From NCBI GenBank assembly GCA_963854835.1, contig OY978530.1, forward strand, positions 14,978,220 to 15,042,219: 64,000 bases of DNA, written 5' to 3'. Shown piece after piece: positions 32,416 to 48,302 of the stretch; within the stretch, counting starts at the first letter, position 1, and every line of letters starts with the position of its first letter. A program made the translations under genes and the position numbers. Under the pieces are notes generated by a model. The model saw only the letters and a list, made by a program, of their open reading frames with translations. It searched no databases and was not told the origin of the DNA. The DNA is from Megamerina dolium (taxonomy: Eukaryota; Arthropoda; Insecta; Diptera; Megamerinidae).

Positions 32416-33448
32416 GTGGTGTCAAAGCCAGGGACCCAATTTAATAGTTTTTTTTTTTTTTGAGATCCAGAAAGTTCAGTGCAAAATATTGTCGTAGAAA
32501 AAGTTTTTGGTATTTCTGTTATTTTCGGGACCTTCTCTACAAGAATCTTCGGTCTTTTTTATTTTGCGAACTTTTTGAAAAGAAAGTTCAATAATAACTG
32601 ATATTTATTTTTCTATTTTTTCTAGTTCTATAATAACACTTATACTTGGCCTAATATTTTTTTAGGCCAAAGTAAAAGTCCTTGCCAATAATAAACAAAC
32701 TCATATTATCTAACCATATTTTCAATTCTGTCTTTTTATGTGTATAGGCTCATGAATACCTGCCGGGGTAAATATATGAAAATAACTTCAGTAAACATTG
32801 ATCTATCTCAACCAAACACCAGTTATTTTTTTAAGAGGATGGTGTTTGATAACGAAATACAGAAGAGGCGTATCAACACCCACTTTTGCATTGTGATAAA
32901 ATGTAAGTTTATCCCTATATGGTAGATATACTTTTCTGAAATTGTTGCTTCAAAAAAATTTATTTGAAATTAAAATGAAAAATGAAGGAACTTATTTATT
33001 ATTTTGTCTTCAATTTCTAATCAACTAAAAAACAAAAAAAAAAAGAAACAAAAATAAACTTAAAAGATATCATTGGTTTAAAAATTTGCTATTGCCATAT
33101 AATATGAACAGTATTTTATGTGCGCAAGTTGTAATGTGTGTTGATAGGTCCATATAAAATTGTTGACATTTTATCTGTGTTAGGCTATGTTCCACACACA
33201 TAGGATTCTTATATTTAACACATGCTCACCATGTAGCTCTGTTACTTTTCGAAACTAGGTAGCACATGTAAAAACGACACTTTTGCTTAATGCGCCCACT
33301 GGAATCTCGGTGATCATCATCAGCCTCAAATACTTCCTAAGAGTTCGACACAGAGATTGACTCACATACAAAATTAAATAAGACATAGTATATACATATA
33401 CACACATATTTCTCCAACGAAATATGTTCAAAAATATATGTATGCATA
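32416..33448. other. Unassigned AT-rich DNA
   Basis: Oligo-T, oligo-A and no coding signal, repeat or element end that I recognise. Confidence 0.5.
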
Positions 33449-33450
33449 TA

Positions 33451-34693
33451 CGAGGGCGGATTGATAATAAAGCTACCTAAGTAGGAAAAAAACATTTTGT
33501 TTTTTTCAAAAACCATTTATTTCTCAACATAGTCTCCTTTTACTTTGACACACTTAGTAAGACGATATACCAACTTTTTTATACCATCTGAATAATACGA
33601 TTTCGGGAACCCCTCAGAATACGCGTTAATTTCGGTAATCACTTCTTCGTTTGAGCTGAATCTTTTTTCTGCGAACCATTTTTTCAAGTTTGGAAACAGG
33701 AAAAAGTCACTTGGAGCTAAATCTGGACTATAAGGTAGATGATCAACCAATTCGAAGTGTATTTCACGTAATTTTAGCATCGTATCTAATGCTGTGTGAA
33801 CCGGTGCGTTGTCTTGAAGAAAGAGTATTTTTTTCTTCTTTAAATGTGGTCGTTTTTTCTTGATTGCATCATTCAATTGATCCAATAATGCACGATAATA
33901 CTTTCCTGTGATTTTGGATCCTTTTTCAAGATAATCGATAAGCAATATTCCGAGTGCATCCCGAAATACGGTGGCCATAACCTTGCCAACCGATTTCACT
34001 GCCTTCGCCTGCTTCAGAGCACTTCCACCAGCTTCCACCCATTGCTTCGATTGACCTTTGGTTTCAGGTGTGTAGTGGTGGACCCACGTTTCATCAACAG
34101 TTACTAATCGACGCCAAAAATCAACAGGATTACGCTTTATCATGTCCAAACACTGCTGTGAAGTGGTCTCTTGAACTCGTTTTGGTTCGACACTGAGCAA
34201 ACGCGGCACCCATCTTGCCGATAGCTTTTTCATATGCAAATGTTCATGCAAAATGTTGAACACACGTTCATATGAGATGTTTACCATTTCAGCAATCTCA
34301 CGCCACTTGACTCGGCGATCATTCATAACGATATCGAGGATTTTCTTGATGTTTTCTTCAGTAACCACCTCTTTTGGCCTTCCTGTTGATGGTATTGTTG
34401 CAGTGCTTGTTCGGCCGCGTTTAAATTCAGAAATCTACTGTAATGTTTATCGAGCTCTTCTTTTGTCTCTTTCGCCATTTTCCCCTTCAAATAATAGTGC
34501 CTAATCACTGCACGAAATTCGCTTTTTTCCATATTTCAAGAAACACAAAAGTTCGTTACTTCAAACGACTACAACAAGTAAACTAATCAATGAATTTGGG
34601 TGAAATTTTAACAGCTTTTTGAAATTTCAAAAAAAATAGTTTTTGTGTTTGTGCTGCCTTTTTCGTACTTAGGTAGCTTCTTTATCAATCCGC
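33451..34693 (-). mobile_element. mariner element 2 with terminal inverted repeats
   Basis: The left end follows TA (33449-33450) with CGAGGGCGGATTGATA. The left repeat (about 33456-33490) is matched by an inverted copy at 34660-34693, sharing GCGGATTGATA, CTACCTAAGTA and GAAAAA. The right end lacks the terminal CCCTCG and runs directly into another mariner. Inside is one minus-strand transposase pseudogene. Confidence 0.92.
33517..34532 (-). pseudogene. mariner transposase 2 (DD34D), one frame lesion
   Basis: It starts at the ATG at 34532 (MEKSEFRAVIRHYYLKGK), the first helix-turn-helix. Near 34437 a small deletion removes about a dozen residues and shifts frame, so the rest reads from about 34437 down (ISEFKRGRTSTATIPSTG, then 34368-33517). 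WREIAEMVNISYERVFNIL is the second helix-turn-helix. The linker has WVPRLLS. The catalytic Asps are in VDETWVHHY, LQDNAPVHT and SPDLAPSDFF, with exactly 34 residues between the last two. Total length would be near the usual 345 residues. The 283-residue frame is otherwise open. Confidence 0.95.
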
Positions 34694-35790
34694 TGTTTTT
34701 CGGTAAAAAACACATTTTTTTTCATAGAAAGCCAAAAATTAATTTATTCAAAGTATTTGCCCTTACTAGCTATAAAATTTTCCCATATCTCGGGCAATTT
34801 TTGTATACCATGCCAAAAGAATTCCTCATTTTTCGAGGCAAACCACTCGTCAAGCCATTTTCCGACATCTTCATACGAATCGAAGTGCTGTTCGGCGAGC
34901 GCGTGACCTATCGACGAAAACAGGTGATAGTCAGAAGGTGCCAGGTCTGGTGAAAACGCGGGATGAGGTAGCACCTCGCAATTGAGTGTGTCCAAGTAGT
35001 TTTGGACCAGTTTTGACGTGTGCAATGGGGCGTTGTCGTGGAGAAAAATCAGCTTCTCATGTCTTTGTTCATAACCAGGCCTTTTTTCTCCCAAAGCACG
35101 GCGCAATTTCACTAGTTGTTGATGGTAGCAGTGAGCATTGACAGTTTCTTCAGGTACCAACAGCTCGTAGTAGATGACACCCTGCTGATCCCACCAAACG
35201 AACGGCATCGTCTTTTGTCCAAAGCGATGTAGTCTTGGAGAAGAAGTTGCTGGTTGGCCGGGATCGACTAACGATTTTTTTCGTTTAGGATTCTCAAAGT
35301 ATATCCATTTTTCATCGCAAGTCACCACAATTTGCAGGAACGACTTTCTTTTTTGTCTAGCAAGCAAGATTTCGCATGTGTTTTGGCGTCGCTCCATCTG
35401 CCTATCGTTCAATTCATAAGGTACCCATTTTCCAAATTTTTGAACTTTTCCCATGGCTCATAAACGTATAGAAATGGCTTGTTGAGTAACACCTAACTGT
35501 TCGGCAAGAAATTTTTGCATTTGGGTGTCGTTCTCATCCAAAAGAGCCTGCAAATCATGGTCCTCAACTTTTCTGGGTCTATTTTCACGCTTCTTGTCAC
35601 TCAAGTTAAAATGGCCTTTTTTGAACCGACGAAACCAGTCTCTGCAAGTGGTTTCCGATAGCGCACTGTTTCCACGAGCATTCGATGCGACTCAGCAGCA
35701 AATTGAAACAAAAAAACAGAGCTTCCCGCATATGCTCTTTTTCTTACACGAAACTAGACATGATTTACGAGAAAAAATGTATGTTGTTGT
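34687..35790 (-). mobile_element. Mos1-like mariner, copy 1
   Basis: It begins at the remains of its terminal repeat (ATCCGCTGTTTTTCGG, 34688-34703), fused to the end of mariner 2. Beyond the transposase start region (about 35745) it runs into a (TA)-rich zone. No intact right terminal repeat was seen. Confidence 0.85.
34744..35745 (-). pseudogene. Mos1-like mariner transposase (mauritiana type), N-terminus frameshifted
   Basis: Bases 35454-34744 give 236 open residues. MGKVQKFGKWVPYELNDRQ is the linker, VTCDEKWIYFENPKRKKS has the first catalytic Asp, and FLHDNAPLHTSK the second. The third is in SPDLAPSDYHLF, with 34 residues between the last two, and ASKGKYFE ends the protein. The similarity to Mos1 extends through the whole C-terminal half (from memory). 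The N-terminal DNA-binding part (35745-35455) is present in other frames with stops. The same family occurs at 45130-46128. Confidence 0.92.
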
Positions 35791-35821
35791 ATGAAACCTG
35801 AAGATCTTTTGTATATACAGC

Positions 35822-35851
35822 ATATACATACATATATGTATATAGATATAC

Positions 35852-35947
<96 letters not shown>

Positions 35948-35960
35948 ATATAAAAAAAAA
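35822..35960. repeat. (TA)n and (TG)n microsatellite
   Basis: A TA array with tgta/taca variants ending in (TG)9 and oligo-A before SINE copy 8. Confidence 0.95.
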
Positions 35961-36015
35961 ATTAAATATGTGGCACTTAAAGCCCCAAAGGGCTCATTGG
36001 CCGAGCTTCTCTTCC

Positions 36016-36016
<1 letters not shown>
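35961..36016 (-). mobile_element. SINE, copy 8 (3' end only)
   Basis: Minus strand GGAAGAGAAGCTCGGCC ... TTTAAGTGCCACATATTTAATT. It is about 50 bp of the SINE 3' end, embedded between two (TA)n arrays. Confidence 0.85.

Positions 36017-36106
<90 letters not shown>
36017..36106. repeat. (TA)n microsatellite
   Basis: TA repeats directly after the truncated SINE. Confidence 0.97.
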
Positions 36107-36109
<3 letters not shown>

Positions 36110-36308
36110 TTACATATATACATATATTTTTTCCACGAAAATTGATGCAAATAGCGTTATTCATGTTGTAATAGATCAATTTTGGAGTTGCCACATTTTG
36201 TTGTCTATGTGAAAAATTTAAATAAGTGTAAATAAATTTTTCTGTTCACGTTAAAAATTTGAATGAATTTGTTTTTATCAAAAAGTGAAATTAATGAATA
36301 TTATTATA

Positions 36309-37139
36309 AAGGCTTATCCATTTTGCGGTTTCAAAAGTATAGAGCTAGAATTCGACATCTGTCAAACTGAGTTATTAAAACAATTTCTTTCTTTTTCAGT
36401 TCAAAGTCTTGACATTTGCGAAAATGGATCGCTTAACTATCGCACAATGCATTAAAATTGTAAAAACCTACTACAAAAATGGTGATTCTGCCACAGCCAC
36501 ATATCGTGCTTTAAGAGGAGATTATGGTTTACATAATCGTCCAACTACGCAAGCAATTGGCAAAATTGTGAAGAAATATGAAGAGACTGGATCGGTTACA
36601 GATATTGTAAGTCCTGTGCATCATCTTTTCGCTCGTACCACCGAAAATATCGCTGCTGTAAGTGAAAGTGTTGCCGAAGACCCGAATGTGTCGATTCCTC
36701 GTCGTTCTCAGGAATTAGGACTGTCTTACTGCACATTATGGCGTATTTTGCATTTGGATCTACACCTACATCCATATAAAATCCAGATATCAAGTGGCCA
36801 CCAAGATCATGCGATTTGACACCGCTTGACTTTTTTTTGTGGAGCTACGCGAAAGACCGTGTTTATGCAGATAAACCTTTAACTCTTGAGCACCTAAAAA
36901 CCAACATTCGTCACGTTATGGCTGAGATACCGCCCAATATGTGTCAAAAAGTGGTCGAAAATTACCTCAAAAGAATCGATGCTTGCAACAATTCGCGTGG
37001 TGGTCATTTAAATGATGTAGTATTTCACACATAATGTCAACGTTCAAACTTTATAATAAAAAAGAAATATCATGATAAAAAATATTTTATATGTGTTTTA
37101 TTTACATTTACTTTTGAAACCGCAAAATGGATAACCCTT
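36309..37139 (+). mobile_element. DD41D element, subfamily B, copy 1 (internal deletion, both ends intact)
   Basis: 831 bp. Terminal inverted repeats of 29 bp (36309-36337 and 37111-37139) differ by one base and contain TTATCCATTTTGCGG and GTTTCAAAAG. A TA lies on each side (36307-36308, 37140-37141). The transposase starts at the ATG at 36424 (MDRLTIAQCIKIVKTYYKNG). Near 36785 an internal deletion of roughly 480 bp, relative to copy 2, fuses the N-terminal half to the last catalytic region (TPLDFFLWSYAKDRV). It is therefore non-autonomous. Confidence 0.95.
36424..37034 (+). pseudogene. DD41D transposase, subfamily B, deletion derivative
   Basis: The N-terminal paired-like DNA-binding region is intact (MDRLTIAQCIKIV, RALRGDYGLHNRPTTQAIG, then RRSQELGLSYCTLWRIL). 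The first two catalytic Asps are deleted. After a stop and frame change at about 36819, the C-terminal part is open to 37034 (TPLDFFLWSYAKDRV, YLKRIDACNNSRGGHLNDVV). It could at most bind DNA. Confidence 0.9.
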
Positions 37140-37144
37140 TATGT

Positions 37145-40027
<2,883 letters not shown>

Positions 40028-40040
40028 TTTTTCGATATTA

Positions 40041-40093
40041 AAAAAAATAAATATGTGGCTCTTATAAACCCCAAAGGGCTCTTTGGCCGAGCT
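40041..40093 (-). mobile_element. SINE, copy 9 (severely 5' truncated, with target duplication)
   Basis: Only about 45 bp of the SINE 3' end plus A-rich tail. It is flanked by an exact 13-bp duplication tttttcgatatta (40028-40040 and 40094-40106). This shows that the SINE 3' end alone was retrotransposed. Confidence 0.85.
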
Positions 40094-40106
40094 TTTTTCG
40101 ATATTA

Positions 40107-42360
<2,254 letters not shown>

Positions 42361-42369
42361 TCCATTCTA

Positions 42370-42715
42370 TTTTTCAAGCGTGCCCACCTGCCGACAAGCC
42401 ATTGGCAATTTTTCCGATTTAGCAATTTGCCATTAAAAGTTCAAAAAGAGTTCTGTGAGCATGCTCAGAAAATGTGGTGTCACAAGGGTTCTACCGGCCA
42501 AGTAGGTCCCTCCTAATACTTCCGAAGTTAAACACGCACAACAGTACGGAAGACAAGCTTGACCAAAGGGATCTTCGGAGTCTGTAAGTGTATGGAAGAA
42601 CTTTCAATTACATACCGACAGGTGGGTAACATTCAAACGAAAAGTAGCTTCTAAATGAGCTCTGTGACAAAGCTCAGGAATAATTGATGAGCTTCTCTTC
42701 CAAACGAAATTCCAA
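42370..42715 (+). mobile_element. SINE, copy 10 (diverged, rearranged)
   Basis: Bases 42380-42596 follow the SINE body (CACCTGCCGACAAGCC, CACAAGGGTTCT, AACACGCACAACAGTA) with many changes and no head. Bases 42610-42700 hold a second scrap with CCGACAGGTGGGTA and GACAAAGCTCAGG. This is the oldest-looking copy in the window. Confidence 0.7.
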
Positions 42716-43985
42716 GTGAAATTTTTTGTTAGTATTACTATCGGTATTATTTTCATCAAATTTCATCAATTTCAATTATTTTCATCAATCAACACTGACT
42801 CTTTATCCTTTTCTCAAAAAGAATTTTTTTTTTTACTTTTCACTAATTTATTCATTTTCTGTATTTTCCATATTTCCTCCTCCTTTCATTCTTAATTTCA
42901 ATTATAATTTTTTACTTCTTTTCACGACATTCGCAATTTTCTCACTACCGCTGCAGCTAATTCTAATGTTGTTGCTGTTAGCTCCTTATTTGTTTGATAT
43001 AGAAGAAATGGCAACATTATACTTGTAGCTGCTGCGTGTTTATAAACAAGAATTGTATATAATTCTTATCAAATGGAAAACATAAAACAAATTAGACAGA
43101 AAAAAAAATCAGGTCGTATCATCAATTTATGTGTTTGTTGTTTATTTTTCAGACTAAAATTAAATTAATTCGTTTGTTGTGTAATTGTGTGCTGTGTGTA
43201 ATACCAAGCAATTGTAGATTTATTATGATATTGACTGAATGCATTGCACAAAAATCTTTTGCTGGTTGTCTGGCTGCCGGATAGCTGCTAGCAGCAGCAG
43301 AAGCACAGACAAGGGATATTTTGAAGAAGCAGAAAAGGAAAGCTATGCAACTACATTTGCATTGGCATGCAATTAATAAATTCGTACATAGTCATTTGAG
43401 AGCTTAACGATATGTACCTATCCTCGAGCAGAAATATGAATTTTAGGTTGTTCAATATACTCAGACACATACTCTCGTGGTACATGTATGACAACACATT
43501 TGAAACAACTTCGATCAAGCCTCCATATTCAAAAAAGGCGATTCTCTTAGTAGTGCCCCTAATCGTTTTGCATATTAGTATATATTTGGCTTATATAGGC
43601 TGTCAAAAGCCAAGTTCCTAAAAGTGAAATTTCAAGCGAATAATAATTATTTTTCTCTATGTGGACTTTAAACATGGTACTGTATAAAACGATTCCGAAA
43701 GTACTTTTTCATCGAAATGTATTTATAAATTGATATAACAGTATAATAACACATTCTTATCAATCAGGTACAGACTAATTGTTTTGCAAAGTTGGATTCG
43801 ATTGTATATTGTATGAGAAATCAGTGTTCAAAAGTAGCATATTTTTTTCGTATATATCCCTAATGATTTGTTGTGTACGATTTCTCGTAGCCATTTTCTG
43901 GGTTTGATTGCATGAGGTTATTGCCCCATACCTTCCGAAACAGTGTCGTTTAAATTGCCAAGATACACTTTTTTTGTCTTACGAT
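42716..43985. other. Unassigned AT-rich DNA
   Basis: A short CAG-type run (agctgctagcagcagcag) is near 43283. Nothing else is recognised. Confidence 0.5.
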
Positions 43986-44084
43986 CATTTTCACATTAGC
44001 ATGTTAATTCACAGAATAGAGTTAATTAACAGTTTTGCCACTGAAAACTGGGAGTTAACTCTATTCTATGCTACTGTGAAAATG
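43986..44084. repeat. Imperfect foldback (about 35-bp arms)
   Basis: The left arm (43986-44026) starts CATTTTCACATTAGCAT and contains AGAATAGAGTTAA. The right arm (44053-44084) is its reverse complement apart from one 10-nt insertion and a few changes. It has the structure of a tiny foldback or MITE, without a clear target duplication. Confidence 0.6.
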
Positions 44085-44273
44085 TGCCTTAATCTATTGT
44101 GTTGCAATGTTTTTTTTTTGTGATTTCTCTATATAGATTTTGTTTGTTTTTTCTTATACAATCTAAGTAAAGGCCGTTTTTAGAGTGAAGAGCTTTCCAA
44201 TAAAACGGTATAGCAGTTATCAAATCTGGTAACCCAGAAGTCATTTGTATTCAGTAAGATTTGCAATTTCATC

Positions 44274-44680
44274 ATGGAAATATTTACATCTCAACAATGG
44301 TTGCAAATATTGAAATTTTATTAGGAAAATCGTGGTTCTGTCATCCAAACTCATAGATCGCTACATCCATTTTATGGTCACAGTAATGAGGCTCATTTTT
44401 GGCTCAATGAGTACATGAACAAGCAAAACTGTTGGATTTAAAGTGAAAACAATCCACAAGAAATTCTTCAGACACCATTACATCTACAAAAACTTTCTGT
44501 TTGGTGCGGTTTATGCGCTGGTGGATTTATTGGTCCATACTTCTATAAAAACACAGCTGGCAAAAAGGTAACCCTCAATGGCGATCAGTACAGAGCCACG
44601 GTAACTGACTATTTGTTTCATCGATTGTGTAGTATGAATGTGGAAGAGATGTGCTTCCAGCCAGACGAGTACATATATGT
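44274..44680 (+). pseudogene. DD41D transposase, subfamily A, copy 2 (fragment)
   Basis: The start MEIFTSQQWLQILKFY resembles the copy at 25379. After a stop and an internal deletion comes NEAHFWLNEYMNKQNCW, the first catalytic region with its Asp changed to Asn. LSVWCGLCAGGFIGPYFY and VTLNGDQYRATVTDYLF follow, then CFQPDE. It ends before the third catalytic Asp. Several stops occur, so it is non-functional. Confidence 0.8.
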
Positions 44681-44689
44681 ACATACATT

Positions 44690-45115
44690 TGTGATTTATT
44701 TTTGATTTTATAAATGTTTTTACATATGTAATAATGAAAAATGAAATTAATATTTTTCATTTTTTTTAATAAATGTGAAATATTACACTTTTTGTTGAAT
44801 AATAAAAAACGAGTTTATAAACATCATCACCTTTTACTTCATTAAACACTAAACTTTACAATCTACCACAGTTTTATAGCCAAAATGTTATTATTAATAA
44901 TCTCTATATGTCTCTTTTCCATAGCTAAATATACACATATACTAGAAATATTTATATAAAAAACAAAAATATTATCTCATATTTTTTAAAAATTTACCAC
45001 AAATCTATTTAAACGTAAGCTTTGAAGGCAATAAACCAATAAAATAATTTTGACCGGCTAAATCAGCCAAATACCACAGCGCACGTTGGAAATATAGCTT
45101 TCCGACGACACCCAA
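44690..45115. other. Unassigned AT-rich DNA
   Basis: No feature recognised. Confidence 0.45.
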
Positions 45116-45129
45116 TCGCAAAAAATGTT

Positions 45130-46046
45130 TGCCGAACAGTTAGGTGTTACTCAATAAGCCATTTCCATACGTTTACGAACGATGGGAAGGTTAAAAAATT
45201 TGGAAAATGTGTACCCCAGAATTGAATGATAGGTGGAGCGACGCCCAAACACTGGTGAAACTGTCAATGCTCATCGCTACCACCAACAACTAGTGAAATT
45301 GCGCCATGCTTTGGGAGAAAAAAGGCCTGGTTATGAACAAAGACATGAGAAGCTGATTTTTCTCCACGACAACGCCCCATTGCACACGGCAAAACTGGTC
45401 CAAAACTACTTGGACACACTCAATTGAGAGGTGCTACCTCATCCTGTGTATTCACCAGACCTGGCATCTTCTGACTATCACCTGTTTTCGTCGATGGGTC
45501 ACGCGCTCGCCGAACAGCACTTCGATTCGTATGAAGACGTCGGAAAATGGCTTGACGAGTGGTTTGCCTATAAAAATGAGGAATTCTTTTGGCATAAATA
45601 AAAAAAAAATAAATATGTGGCACTTAAAGCCCCAAAGGGCTCATTGGCCGAGCTTCTCTTCCATTACTGTTGTGCGTCTTAAATTTTGGACAGTATTAGA
45701 ATGGACCTACTTATTTTAGCCGGTTCCGAACGGCAGAACGCTTGTGACATCACTTTTTCTGAGCTTTGTCACAGAGTTCTTTTTAGAAGCTTTTTCATGG
45801 CAAGTTGTTACTGTCGTAAGAATTGCCAATTGCTTGCCGACAGGTGGGTACCGTTCGAAAGAAAAATCTTTTCGATATTAAATTTGTTATGCATCAGCCG
45901 GGTATTGAACCACGACCTACAGATCAGAAGGCGAACACACTAACCACTGAGCTACGGCAGTGCTTTGTATACCATGCTTTTGGCATGGTATACAAAAATT
46001 GCCCGAGATATGGGAAAATTTTATAGCTAGTGAGGGCAAATACTTT
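45130..46046 (+). pseudogene. Mos1-like transposase, copy 2
   Basis: The linker region (ATGGGAAGGTT onward) is degenerate. At 45233 MERRPNT joins directly to GETVNAHRYHQQLVKL, an internal deletion that removes the first catalytic Asp. FLHDNAPLHTAKLVQNYL is intact and is followed by a stop (45426-45428). SPDLASSDYHLFSSMG and DEWFAYKNEEFFWH come next. The SINE (45596-45959) follows, then IQKLPEIWENFIASEGKYFE to the stop near 46047. Confidence 0.88.
45596..45959 (-). mobile_element. tRNA-headed SINE, copy 11 (full length)
   Basis: A complete head, body and tail on the minus strand. The duplication cttttggcat occurs at 45586-45595 and again at 45977-45986. Between head and right copy are 17 extra bases that form a palindrome with the following mariner sequence. 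Confidence 0.93.
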
Positions 46047-46128
46047 GAATAAATTAATTTTTGGCTTTCTATGAAAAAAATGTTTTTTTAATCGAAAAAC
46101 AGCGGATTTAAGCTTGTACACTTGGTAT

Positions 46129-46660
46129 ATATATCACACACGGCGACTAAGTATTAAGAATATATTTGCAATGTTAAAGAAATTTTCAGTTGGTCGCCAA
46201 ACGTGGATGCTTTTTGTCAAACCGTTGCTGAATCGAAAATTCTCTGTTTGATTTTGATCAATCGCGGTGACTTCATCCGAATCTCCTAGAAATTATTTAA
46301 AATGGATTGTATCGGTTCAGTTAAGATCGTGCACCATATATCTGCCGCTATTCATTGATACAGATCAATAATTTCTGTGCAGCAACAACCACCGGCATCA
46401 TTTGAACGAGCTGCATTGGTATTTCAGCTCTTCCACATTTTCCATTTAAAATGCATAAGTTTAACCACAATATTCTAAAGTTTGCTGCTTTCATACGATA
46501 ATCGCCCAACTAGATGGAATTTACTAAAAATACAGCAGTTATTTAAAATTAGTAACGCTGCACATATCCTGCCGAGGCTGGGTATATATCACATGCAGTC
46601 TCGTACATGCCGTATATATACGTATACGTATATAAACACGTACACAAGCACATACAATAT
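46129..46660. other. Unassigned DNA
   Basis: Less AT-biased than its neighbours but without an open frame or motif I recognise. Confidence 0.4.
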
Positions 46661-46682
46661 ATACATATATATATATATATAT

Positions 46683-46758
<76 letters not shown>

Positions 46759-46764
46759 TGTATA

Positions 46765-46833
<69 letters not shown>

Positions 46834-46860
46834 TCATGTGTGTGTGTGCATGTGTATATA
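46661..46860. repeat. (TA)n microsatellite
   Basis: TA repeats with taca/tgta variants, ending in a (TG)n tract near 46836-46854. Confidence 0.97.
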
Positions 46861-48302
46861 TAGAGTGACGTAACAAAACGTGATAAATCTATTTCTCAAA
46901 ATTGTTGGAAAATCGAGAAAAATTTACAGAAGTTTAATTTCGTAAGAGTATGGAGTTGTTATGTGGCCACGTTTTACATTAAATTAATCATTTTACGCAA
47001 ACTAAAGATACTTTAGCAATAAAAGGTTTTTAATTTTGAATGGGATAGGAATGGAAATTGTCTTTATACTGGTTAATAAAGCTACATAATATTATCTTCT
47101 TCCGATAACATTTGTTAAATAAATTTATTTAATATTTATATTGCTATTAGACTAGTTCATGCATACATACTATATTGTATGTTCTATCCAGTATAGAAAT
47201 GAAGTATATAATTTAAAAACATATTCTATTTTCCACAAGATTTCTTATTTCTTATTTCTAATAATGAGAAAAAAGACATACAAATTCGTCTTCAACATTA
47301 ACTAAAAAAATTGGTTATGTTTATTTTGATTTGTATTATTTTTAAAAAATGTAATTTTGTGCATTTCCTTAAACTTAGTAACGTTAATAATATTGTATTT
47401 TATTTTTTAGTTAAAATGGTAACTTTCTACAGTTATGTATATAGAAATGCTTTGTTAAAATTACAATAATATAGCAAATATTAACGATTTTGGGTAGTGT
47501 CGCCAAACACCCCATAGCCAAACCATTTTTTACATAATGTACATGCTATTGAAGCTCTGCTAGTACGAAAATACATTTTTTTCGATGGATTTGTTTGACT
47601 TTGAGACGAAATCAATTTTTTTTTGTTCAATTTTATCATGAAAACAAATTATTTTTGGTTTGCAATGTATATTCAGATAGATTTCGGTCCTCGAATACAA
47701 AAATACCAAAAAAAGCGAAATCGCAGTGGAATGGATTTATCTCGTTTTGCAAAGTCAATCTTCATATAATATATATACTATGTACATAATGATTGGTGGT
47801 TGAAAGATATTATTTATTTTTATTGTTGTTGTTATTATTGTTGGCCTACGCATACGCACATACAGCGACTTACAGAACCAATCCAAACATCATCTCTCCA
47901 TTGAAATGCTACTTTTGCACAGGTATGATGCACTGTTACTCTCAACAAATTGAACACACAGCCGGACTCACACATATGAATAATAGAGAAATATGTACAT
48001 TTATAAGATGCAACAACGATCGATGGCCTCTAAAACAAATGCAATTGCTATTGCATTTGTGATGCATTTTGGTCACAGTAGCAACAACTGTTTTTGTAGT
48101 GTTATTTCTATATAAATGTACATATATATACGGGGTGTTTCTTTGGGTTGATGCACATTAGCCAACTTTGCTGTTTCACCATTATCTCACGGGGTGGCTA
48201 CACGAAGGCATTACTTGGCGAGGGAAGCTTAGTTCAGTTAAAGAAGCATTTATATTACTTAAAGTATCCACCGCGTCCAGAAAGTTAAACTAGTTAACAT
48301 TA
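46861..48302. other. Unassigned AT-rich DNA
   Basis: No supported gene. A sentence of moderate complexity near 48128-48240 (GGGGTGTTTCTTTGGG) is not recognised. Confidence 0.45.

Larger units (their letters stand above)
45116..46128 (+). mobile_element. Mos1-like mariner, copy 2 (deleted, SINE-interrupted)
   Basis: Same family as 34687-35790. The right terminal repeat is well preserved (46095-46128: CAGCGGATTTAAGCTTG then TACACTTGGTA, then TA). The left end is not recognisable. An internal deletion removes the first catalytic region, and a SINE sits near the C-terminus. Confidence 0.88.
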
